Assembly: GCA_030428695.1 (NCBI GenBank)
Contig: JAUIEM010000241.1
Coordinates: 1-15,281, forward strand
DNA length: 15,281 bases
DNA from: a bacterium
Lineage (GTDB): Bacteria > Planctomycetota > J058 > JAJDCP01
Reading direction: 5' to 3'
In this document: positions 8,595 to 14,535 of the stretch, piece by piece
Layout of the letters: every line of letters begins with the position of its first letter
Position numbering within the stretch: the first letter of the stretch is position 1
The notes under the pieces: generated by a model
Seen by the model: only the letters and a program-made list of their open reading frames with translations
Database searches by the model: none
Told to the model about the DNA's origin: nothing
Program-made: the position numbers and the translations under genes

Positions 8595-9566
8595 TCAGTC
8601 GAGGCCGAGAGTCTCGCGATCCTGGCTGGCGATGCCGCTGCTGACGGGCAGGTAGCCGTCGCGGATCACGGCGCGCTGGCCGTCGGCGCTCAGCATGTAC
8701 TTGACGAACTCGGCACGCAGCGGGTCGAGGGCGGAGCCGGGACGCTTGTTGACGTAGACCAGCAGGAAACGCGCGAGGGGATACTCGCCCGCCATGTCGG
8801 CCTCGGCCGGGATGAAGTCGCTCTCGCCGTCGACGGCCAGGGGCACGACCGCGACGCCGGCGGTGCGGTAGCCGATGCCCGAGTAGCCGATGCCGTACCT
8901 GTCGTTCTCGACGCCGGAGACGACCGACGAGCTGCCGGGCTGCTCCTTGACCGAGCTCTTGTAGTCGCCGCCGAACAGGGCGTGCTTCTTGAAGTAGCCG
9001 TAGGTGCCCGAGGCGCTGTTACGGCCATAGAGGCTGATCGGGGCGTCGGCCCACTCCCCGTCGAGACCGAGCTGGCCCCAGGTGGTGATGTCCTGGCTGG
9101 CGCCGCCCTTGCGGGTCGCGGAGAAGATCGCGTCGACCTGCTGCAGGGTCAGGCCGGTCTGCGCGATCGGGTTGTCGCGGTGCACGTAGACGGCGAGCAT
9201 GTCGATCGCGGTGCGGATCGGGGTGGCGGGGTAGCCGTAGGCCGCCTCGAAGCCATCCTGCTCGGCCGCCTTCATCGCGCGGCTCATCGGACCGAAGGTC
9301 GAGGTCCCGGCGATCAGGGCCGGCGGGGCGGTCGAGGAGCCCTTGCCTTCGATCTCGATGCGGACGTTCGGGTACATGGTGCGGAAGCCTTCGCCCCACA
9401 GCGCCATCAGGTTGTTCATCGTGTCGGAGCCAACACTCTTGATCGAGCCCGCGACGCCGGAGGCGCTGCGCTCGTAAGCGGGGAGCTCGGGGTCGACGGT
9501 GAGCTGCGCGAACGCGCTTCCCGCGAGGGCAAAGACCAGGCACGACGGCAGAATCAGGCGATGCAT
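8595..9566 (-). CDS. pstS: periplasmic phosphate-binding protein PstS
   Basis: A 323-residue phosphate-binding protein that captures phosphate outside the cytoplasm and delivers it to PstC/PstA. Residues 1-20 (MHRLILPSCLVFALAGSAFA) are a signal peptide with a probable signal peptidase I site after AFA; there is no lipobox cysteine in the right place. Phosphate-contact loops typical of the family are seen: SVGSDT (44-49), EGKGSSTA (73-80) and GRNSASGTYG (181-190). FGPMSRAMKAAE (91-102) and a C-terminal VKYMLSADGQ segment are also family-like. The ATG at 9566 is supported by GAGAGG seven bases upstream and by the signal peptide; the frame remains open further upstream only by chance. It is the first and probably most expressed gene of the pst operon. 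Confidence 0.95.
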   Translation of the reverse strand: MHRLILPSCLVFALAGSAFAQLTVDPELPAYERSASGVAGSIKSVGSDTMNNLMALWGEGFRTMYPNVRIEIEGKGSSTAPPALIAGTSTFGPMSRAMKAAEQDGFEAAYGYPATPIRTAIDMLAVYVHRDNPIAQTGLTLQQVDAIFSATRKGGASQDITTWGQLGLDGEWADAPISLYGRNSASGTYGYFKKHALFGGDYKSSVKEQPGSSSVVSGVENDRYGIGYSGIGYRTAGVAVVPLAVDGESDFIPAEADMAGEYPLARFLLVYVNKRPGSALDPLRAEFVKYMLSADGQRAVIRDGYLPVSSGIASQDRETLGLD

Positions 9567-9609
9567 GAAGAAACCTCTCGTTTGAAGTGCGGGGAGTGTA
9601 GGCCCGCTC

Positions 9610-9641
9610 TTTAAATCCTGCGTGAACAGGCCGTGAAACAG
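9610..9641 (-). promoter_or_regulatory. candidate pstS promoter with Pho-box-like repeat
   Basis: On the minus strand CTGTTTCACGG (9641-9631) is followed by CTGTTCACG (9629-9621), giving two CTGTT-starting half sites 12 bases apart. This resembles the tandem CTGTCAT repeats, 11 bases apart, bound by PhoB. A TTTAAA hexamer (9615-9610) lies six bases further on, about where a -10 element of a PhoB-activated promoter belongs. The pstS start is about 44 bases downstream. The first half site also forms part of a near-palindrome, TGAACAGCTGTTTCA (9648-9634). The match is by eye only, and no PhoB gene is in the window. Confidence 0.4.
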
Positions 9642-9702
9642 CTGTTCATGCGGGACTTGAGCGGGCACACCGGCCGTTCTCGTCAACGAGTGGTCTGTCC
9701 CC

Positions 9703-9917
9703 TCAACGATCTTCGGGTGGCGCCTGGTGCACCACTCTCTGCGGGAAGGGATCTCGATGCCGTCTTCGGCGAAGGCCTCGAAGATGCGCTTGCGGGCGCA
9801 GCGGGCGAGGGCGAGCTGCTTCCCTGGACACACCTTGATCGCGACGCGGTAGCGCCGCTTCCCGATGGTCCACCCGGGGTCCGCAGGCGAGCCGGGTGTC
9901 GACTTCCTCCTCGTCAC
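9703..9917 (-). pseudogene. decayed 3' fragment of an MscS-family mechanosensitive channel gene
   Basis: Two adjacent frames encode pieces of an MscS C-terminal domain in the right order. One frame reads GWTIGKRRYRVAIKV, then RKRIFEAFAEDGIEIP; the other continues with FPQRVVHQAPPEDR and a TGA stop at 9703-9705. In intact family members the hallmark is a continuous GIEIPFPQ near the C-terminus, so one base has been lost at about 9749. Between IKV and RKRIFE only about 12 residues remain where MscS has roughly 50-70, so an internal piece is also deleted. EEEVDTRLA in a third position upstream may be a scrap of the beta domain. The membrane helices are absent: a plus-strand gene starts at 9955. 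There is no start codon or ribosome site of its own. Confidence 0.68.
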
Positions 9918-9954
9918 CGCCTATGTTCGAGTGGACCCCTGCCGCCGGACGGGT

Positions 9955-10761
9955 ATGAAGCTCCACTACTATCGACCCCCGGGCGGCGGCACGAACTTCG
10001 GCGATGCCCTCAACCTCTGGCTCTGGCCGAAGCTGCTGCCGCTCGACGACGACCCCGGTGTGCGCCTGCTCGCGATCGGGAGCCAGCTGAACCGGCGCGT
10101 CGCCTCGCGCTTCGCCGACGCCCGCCGCATCCACGTGCTCGGCACCGGCGTCGGCTACGGCTTCCCCCCCCGCCTCGATCCACGCTGGCGGGTGCACTGC
10201 GTGCGCGGCCCCTGGACCGCGTGGATGCTCGGGCTCCCGCAACGCGCCGCCGTCGCCGACGGCGCGCTGCTGGTGCGGCGCTACGTGCGGGCCCGCCGCG
10301 ACGGGTCGGTCGCCTACATGCCCCACTTCTCCGAGGGGCATCCCGATGTCTGGGCGCGGGTCGCGCCGGCCGCGGGCATCGAGTGCATCGACCCGCGGCT
10401 GCCGGTGCCGCAGGTGCTCGAGGCGTTGTGCCATGCGCGGCTGGTGCTCAGCGAGTCGCTGCACGGGGCGATCGTCGCCGACGCCCTGCGGGTGCCGTGG
10501 ATCGCGGTGCGCACCAGCGAGCGCATCCCGCCGCTCAAGTGGCGCGACTGGTGCGCCTCCCTCGGCCTGGTCTACCGCCCCCACGAGCTGCGGCTGCCCT
10601 CCTGGCTGTGGAGCTCGCGGCTGGTCGAGCCGGCGCTCGCCTGCTGGCTGCGGCGGGTGGCGCGCCACGGCCGCCCCTGCCTGAGCAGCGACGAGCGCCT
10701 CGAGCGGCGCTGCGCGGAGCTGTCGGCCTGCGTGGCGCGGCTGGCGGAAGCGGCGGGCTGA
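9955..10761 (+). CDS. polysaccharide pyruvyl transferase family protein
   Basis: A 268-residue protein of the CsaB/WcaK-type family, which adds ketal-linked pyruvate from phosphoenolpyruvate to sugars of cell-surface polysaccharides. Conserved features are NFGDALN (14-20), the Rossmann-like loop GTGVGYG (63-69), VRGP (83-86) and the family hallmark SESLHGAIVADALRVPWIA (166-184). The last usually reads S.R.HG..IA...G.P. The protein is shorter than many relatives (300-400 residues) but complete across the motifs. ATG at 9955 is preferred: homology begins at MKLHYYRPPG, and the open frame upstream runs into the mscS remnant. Its ribosome site is weak (GGACGGG). It is a lone plus-strand gene flanked by minus-strand genes, with no glycosyltransferase neighbours, and may have been inserted here. 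Confidence 0.8.
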   Translation: MKLHYYRPPGGGTNFGDALNLWLWPKLLPLDDDPGVRLLAIGSQLNRRVASRFADARRIHVLGTGVGYGFPPRLDPRWRVHCVRGPWTAWMLGLPQRAAVADGALLVRRYVRARRDGSVAYMPHFSEGHPDVWARVAPAAGIECIDPRLPVPQVLEALCHARLVLSESLHGAIVADALRVPWIAVRTSERIPPLKWRDWCASLGLVYRPHELRLPSWLWSSRLVEPALACWLRRVARHGRPCLSSDERLERRCAELSACVARLAEAAG

Positions 10762-10795
10762 GGCGCCGTCAGCCAGCCGGGGGCGACGGAGGCGC
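10756..10795. terminator. possible hairpin between convergent genes
   Basis: The 38-base gap between convergent genes allows two alternative stems. One pairs GGCTGA (10756-10761, overlapping the stop) with TCAGCC (10769-10774). The other pairs GCGCCGTC (10763-10770) with GACGGAGGCGC (10785-10795) around a small bulge. There is no T-run, so function as a terminator is uncertain. Confidence 0.3.
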
Positions 10796-10799
10796 GAGG

Positions 10800-11777
10800 T
10801 CAGCCCGTTTCCCGGGGTCCGAGCTCTTCTCGCAGCCGCGCGTACAGCCACAGCCGCTCGTCGTCGTCCGCGGGTGTCCCGATCCGCACCTTGCCGGCGG
10901 CGGTCTTCAGGTGCAACTCGCTCTCTGCGTTGTCGAGCTGCAGGCCGACGATGTCCCCCCGCTCGAGCCGCGCGGAGATGCGCGAGAACAGGAAGAAGCC
11001 CTCGACCTCGAGGGCCGCATCGCTCAGGCGCAGCGTCTCCCGACCCGTCACCGAGAAGAACAGCACGAGCAGGCCGAGCACCCCGCCCAGGCCGAAGGAG
11101 AGCGCCAGGCCGACGACGGGATCGCCGAGCAGGACGAGGGGGATGCCGAACACCACCCCGATCAACAGCCCGCCCCAGAACAGGCTGACGAGCCCCTCCC
11201 CCCAGCCCTTCGGCGGGAGCTCCCAGCGCATCCCGGCGGCGGTGCGCTCCTCTCGCACGCGGCTCGCGAGCGGCGGCCCGACCGGGTCGGGCGGCGGCCC
11301 CCCGTTCAGCTTGAGCTTCTCGAGCTGCTGCCGTTTGTTCGCCACGTGCGCCTTGTCGAACACGGGCAGGCCGAGCTCCTCGGCCGCGCCCCTGCCAGCG
11401 GGGAGCGTCTTCCAGGCCTGGCCGACCAGGGCGTGGATGCCCGCGTCCACCTGCAGCCCGCGCACGCGCTCCGCCGCGATCGCGGACTGCCACGGCTCGA
11501 GCCCGAACAGGCGCAGGCAGCGGAGCCAGCGCCCGTCCTCGAAGCGCGTCTCGAGCTTCCCGAACAGGCACAGCAGCAGCCCCGCGGTGCCGTCCACCAG
11601 GGCGAACAGGTGGAGCATCTCGTAGCCGAAGAGCTCCCCCAGGGTCGGCAGGACCCGCTCGTAGACGGCGACGTGCAGCACCCCGACCCCGCACAGGAAG
11701 GCCGCGGCCAGCAGCAGCGTTGCGCCGCGCCAGAAGCCGAGGGAGGGGAGGAAGGCACAGCGGTACGATGCGCGCAT
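10800..11777 (-). CDS. membrane protein with PH-like C-terminal domain, function unknown
   Basis: A 325-residue integral membrane protein I cannot name. Hydrophobic segments lie at about 18-38, 52-74, 196-218 and 221-243, giving two pairs of helices. Between the pairs is a soluble stretch (75-190) with many charged residues and KRQQLEKLKLNGGPPPDPVGPP. After the last helix, residues 247-322 (ETLRLSDAALEVEGFFLFSRI, DIVGLQLDNAESELHLKTAAGKVRIG) have the beta-strand pattern of bacterial PH-like domains and end in a helix (ERLWLYARLREELG). Such domains usually face the cytoplasm and have no catalytic role. The gene follows msrA by 52 bases but has its own candidate promoter. The start at 11777 is the first ATG after that promoter; the ribosome site is weak. 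Confidence 0.6.
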   Translation of the reverse strand: MRASYRCAFLPSLGFWRGATLLLAAAFLCGVGVLHVAVYERVLPTLGELFGYEMLHLFALVDGTAGLLLCLFGKLETRFEDGRWLRCLRLFGLEPWQSAIAAERVRGLQVDAGIHALVGQAWKTLPAGRGAAEELGLPVFDKAHVANKRQQLEKLKLNGGPPPDPVGPPLASRVREERTAAGMRWELPPKGWGEGLVSLFWGGLLIGVVFGIPLVLLGDPVVGLALSFGLGGVLGLLVLFFSVTGRETLRLSDAALEVEGFFLFSRISARLERGDIVGLQLDNAESELHLKTAAGKVRIGTPADDDERLWLYARLREELGPRETG

Positions 11778-11803
11778 CGCGATCCCGGGTTGGAGTTGCG
11801 CGC

Positions 11804-11833
11804 AGTATAGCGGAGGCGGACGTCCGCGGTCAG
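11804..11833 (-). promoter_or_regulatory. candidate sigma70-like promoter with adjacent palindrome
   Basis: On the minus strand CTGACC (11833-11828) and TATACT (11809-11804) are separated by 18 bases and sit about 26 bases ahead of the ATG of the PH-like membrane protein. The -35 match is moderate and the -10 match good, and AT-rich hexamers are rare in this window. The spacer holds a perfect 12-bp palindrome, GCGGACGTCCGC (11816-11827), a possible operator. The -35 element overlaps the msrA stop codon. Confidence 0.42.
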
Positions 11834-12609
11834 CGCAGCCGGCCCTCGACCCGCTCGCGCAGACGCGCCTCGGCCTCCGCCGAGAGCCCGAGCCGGGGCA
11901 GCTCCGCGGCGAGCTGCTCGGCGCTGCCGTGGCCGGCGAGCCAGGCGTTGATGCGGGTGACGGTCGGGGAGGCGACGAAGTCCTCGAGCTTCGGGAAGCG
12001 CGCGGTCAGCTCGGCTTCCAGCAGCGCGTCCTGGCGCAGGCGGTACTTCTGGTGATAGTCCTCGGCGAGGGTGAACTCCGTCGCCGGCAGGACGGCGGTC
12101 TGGATCGCGCGGGTCTCGTCGGCGAACAGCGCGTCGCGGACCTCTTCCGCGGCCTGCCGCTGCGCCTCGGAGTGATAGAACACACAGTTCTGGTACTGGC
12201 GGCTCCAGGCCGAGGAGCAGGGGTTGTGCGAGCTCCAGAAGATCTCGACCAGCGCGCGGTAGCTCAGCACCGCCGGGTCGAAGTCGATCTGGATGGTCTC
12301 GGTGTGGTCGCCGAGGGCGCGGTAGGTCGGGTGCTTCTTCGTCCCGCCGCAGTAGCCGACGCGGGTGCGGACGACGCCGGGGAGGCTCCCGAACCGGGAG
12401 TCGGGTCCCCAGAATCAGCCGAGCCCGAAGCTGGCCGTCTCGATCACCGCGGGGACTGCGTCGTCGAGCAACGTCACGCCGTCGCTGAGGTTCTGCTGCG
12501 CGGGGGCCGCCTCTGGAGCGCGCCGGGCGTGGGCGCGCTGGACGACGAACAGGAAGACGATCAGGGGCAGCGCGATCGCGATGCTCCACAGGGCGATGCG
12601 GACGGTCAT
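11830..12609 (-). CDS. msrA: selenocysteine-containing, membrane-anchored peptide methionine sulfoxide reductase MsrA
   Basis: Read through one in-frame TGA (12415-12417), the gene gives 259 residues. MsrA reduces methionine-S-sulfoxide in proteins using a catalytic Cys in GCFWG. Here the site reads FGLG-TGA-FWGPDSRFG, so the TGA occupies the catalytic position and is read as selenocysteine 65. Family features on both sides share the frame: VGYCGGTKKHPTYRALGDHTETIQIDF (84-110, catalytic-type Glu104), SRQY (136-139), VFYHSEAQ (143-150) and AEDYHQKY. Residues 4-23 form one hydrophobic helix followed by basic residues, so the enzyme should sit on the outer face of the membrane. Cys87, Cys131 and Cys142 are candidate resolving residues; the usual C-terminal cysteines are absent. 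GGGAGGAG lies just before the ATG. A SECIS-like hairpin follows the TGA. The 119-base gap upstream holds inverted repeats (12654-12678; palindrome 12698-12709) but no clear promoter. Confidence 0.85.
12377..12417 (-). promoter_or_regulatory. bacterial SECIS-like element at the msrA UGA codon
   Basis: Directly after the UGA (12417-12415) the mRNA can form a two-part hairpin. The lower stem pairs CUGGGGA (12412-12406) with UCCCCGG (12383-12377), seven pairs including one U-G. The upper stem pairs CUCCC (12400-12396) with GGGAG (12390-12386) and closes a GGUUC loop (12395-12391). The loop starts 20 bases after the UGA. In the E. coli fdhF SECIS a GGUC loop sits at almost the same distance (about 18 bases after the UGA), and its GU is bound by the elongation factor SelB. 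The hairpin lies wholly inside coding sequence, as bacterial SECIS elements do. Folding was done by eye. Confidence 0.75.
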
Positions 12610-12728
12610 GGCTCCTCCCGGGCACCGGTGGCGCCCTTCCAGTCTGGCCGCCGCGCCGCCGGGTGTCCAGCGGCGGCGACCTCAAAGGAGTGAACGAGGC
12701 CCGCGGGCCGGCGGTTCCAGCCGCGCTC

Positions 12729-14525
12729 TCAGCGGCCGCTGATCAGCGCCCGGAACATCGCGATGCGCAGGCGCTGGTAGGCGGCCTCGTCCTCGGTCGT
12801 CAGCTGGAAGAAGCCGATGCACATCTCGTCGGTGGTCTCTTCCCCCCAGGTCACCCGCTGGGGCGGATGGCTCGGGTTGTCGGGGTTGCTGTCCGAGTTG
12901 TCGTAGACGGCGCGCAGGTGCAGCACCGTCCCGGCCGGCAGGCGGAAGGGCTCGGCGTACAGGTACTGGCCCTGCCAGCGGAAGTCCCAGTCGTCGACGT
13001 GGACCAGCGGCACCTCGCCGCCGCCGTCGGGCAACTCGGCCCAGATCTTCATCTCCCGGCCGAGGTAGTGCATGTGCGGCGTGGTGCCGATCAACTCGAC
13101 CTCGGTCGGCAGCTCGAGGCTGAGCTCGCGGACGTACTCCGCCTCGCCGGCCGGGATGTCGATCTTGCGCGTGCCGAGGATCAGCCCGCGCAGGTGCTTC
13201 TCGACCGGGGCGTCGGCGAAGTGGATGCCGAGGCTGCCGCGGTCACTCTCCGCCTTGCCGCTCGGATGGTAGTGCACCTGCATCGCGATCCGCGCTCCGG
13301 CCGGCAGCTGGCGGGCGAGGCCGTCCGGCAAGCGGTGGGCGGTCGCGCCCGGGGCGTAGCCGCCGAGGCTGCCGGCGGGCAGGAAGCCCGGGCCGCCGAA
13401 GGAGGTGTAACCCGGCCCCTCGTCCGCGGCGTCGAGGCGCTCGGCCGCCCCGCTGGTGTCGAGGAAGAACAGGGCGTGGTGGACCACCCGGGGCGCGCCC
13501 GGCCGGTACTCGACCGCGACGACGTCACGGTCTTCGGGGAAGTCGGTCGGCAACACGAAGACCCGGTAGATGTCCGGACCGTCGGCGGGCACGTCGAAGC
13601 TCTCTTCCATCTCGAGCACCAGGTCCGGCTCGCCGAGGGTCCAGCCGTCGTGCAGGCTGAGGGCCGGCGGCTCTTCCTCCGCCGGGCCGCGCGGCGCGCC
13701 CGCTCCCGCCCAGGCGACCAGGCGCGCGATCTCCTCGTCGCGCAGCCCGCGCTCGTCGCGGAAGTGGCCGAAGCCTTCGGCCGGGGGCCACGGCGGCATC
13801 GCCTTGTCCTCGGCCAGCCAGGCGAGCATCCGGGCGCGGCGCGCGGCGTCCTCGTAGCTGAGCAGGGGAAACGGCGCCGCGGCGTCCGGCTGGTGGCACT
13901 CGACACAGTGCGCCCGCAGCAGGGGCGCGATGTCACGGGTGTAGCTCGGGGGCGGCGTCAGGTCGGGCTTCCAGGCCTCGAAGATGCAGCCGACGGGCTC
14001 GGTCTGCCGGACCTCGGGAAGCCCCCCCGCGGCGACCGCGGCGAGGGCATCGGCGAGCTCGTGGGAGGTCGCCGCCGCGCGGTTCTGGCCGGGAGCCGCG
14101 AAGCTGTCGTCGACGCGCCCGCGGTAGACGATCTCCCCGGGCAGCAGCACGAAGGCCTCGGGGACGTGGGTCGGCGCGAGCGCCCGGGCGAGGTCGCCGG
14201 AGGCGTCGAACAATAGCGGGAAGTCCAGGCCGTACTCCGCGCCGAAGGCCTCCGCCGCCGTCCGCGTGACGAGGGGATCGGACACCACGCCGTAGAAGGC
14301 GATGCCCCCAGCCTCCGCCTCGGCCGCCAGCTCGCCCAGCCGCGGCAGCAGGCGCAGGCTGATCGGGCACTCGGTGCCGAGGAAGACGACGGCGCAGGGC
14401 GCGCGCCCCGAGGCGCCGCCGAGCACGTGCAGCTCGCCGCCGACGTCGAGCAGGCGGTAGCGGAGCGGGTCGTCGGCGAAGCCGGCGCTCGCGAGCAGGG
14501 CGAGCAGGATGAGGCGCAGGCGCAT
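12729..14525 (-). CDS. redoxin - cytochrome c - copper type II (PHM-like) monooxygenase fusion protein
   Basis: A 598-residue exported multidomain redox protein. Residues 1-17 are a signal peptide (MRLRLILLALLASAGFA). Residues 20-180 resemble a thioredoxin-fold redoxin (VVFLGTECPISLRLLPRL with Cys53, LLFDASGDLARAL, VPEAFVLLPGEIVYRGRVDD). Residues 193-275 carry one haem c motif, CVECH (207-211), with Met243 in KAMPPW as likely axial ligand. Residues 295-598 match copper type II ascorbate-dependent monooxygenases. His349-His350 (VVHH) and His418 (MQVHY) match the CuH ligands, His484 and His486 (TPHMHYLG) match CuM, and Met568 is in DEMC. All six copper ligands known from peptidylglycine hydroxylating monooxygenase thus have counterparts. 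The substrate is unknown. TAAGGAGG lies ahead of the ATG and overlaps the stop of the gene before, so the two form an operon. The ATG at 14552 is rejected. Confidence 0.85.
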   Translation of the reverse strand: MRLRLILLALLASAGFADDPLRYRLLDVGGELHVLGGASGRAPCAVVFLGTECPISLRLLPRLGELAAEAEAGGIAFYGVVSDPLVTRTAAEAFGAEYGLDFPLLFDASGDLARALAPTHVPEAFVLLPGEIVYRGRVDDSFAAPGQNRAAATSHELADALAAVAAGGLPEVRQTEPVGCIFEAWKPDLTPPPSYTRDIAPLLRAHCVECHQPDAAAPFPLLSYEDAARRARMLAWLAEDKAMPPWPPAEGFGHFRDERGLRDEEIARLVAWAGAGAPRGPAEEEPPALSLHDGWTLGEPDLVLEMEESFDVPADGPDIYRVFVLPTDFPEDRDVVAVEYRPGAPRVVHHALFFLDTSGAAERLDAADEGPGYTSFGGPGFLPAGSLGGYAPGATAHRLPDGLARQLPAGARIAMQVHYHPSGKAESDRGSLGIHFADAPVEKHLRGLILGTRKIDIPAGEAEYVRELSLELPTEVELIGTTPHMHYLGREMKIWAELPDGGGEVPLVHVDDWDFRWQGQYLYAEPFRLPAGTVLHLRAVYDNSDSNPDNPSHPPQRVTWGEETTDEMCIGFFQLTTEDEAAYQRLRIAMFRALISGR

Positions 14526-14535
14526 GGGTTCCTCC

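Noticed and set aside
5651..8644. 997-residue open frame on the plus strand opposite pstC
   Set aside because: A composition shadow of a GC-rich gene, full of Arg, Asp, Glu and His with no domain; the minus strand encodes a clear PstC.
9633..11810. Long plus-strand and minus-strand frames across 9633-11810
   Set aside because: They cross the pyruvyl transferase and PH-domain genes in wrong frames and have shadow-like composition; only the short mscS remnant inside 9703-9917 carries family motifs.
12415..12609. A separate 64-residue membrane peptide, with an independent N-truncated MsrA starting at 12270
   Set aside because: The pieces share one frame, meet at the catalytic codon, and neither half makes an MsrA alone; 12270 has no start context and lies inside the fold.
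12654..12709. Inverted repeats in the gap upstream of msrA as an intrinsic terminator
   Set aside because: Stems of 7 and 6 pairs without T-runs are common by chance in such GC-rich DNA; left as a note only.
12663..14216. 517-residue plus-strand frame opposite the copper-enzyme gene
   Set aside because: Shadow of the gene with CVECH, HH and HMH motifs on the minus strand.
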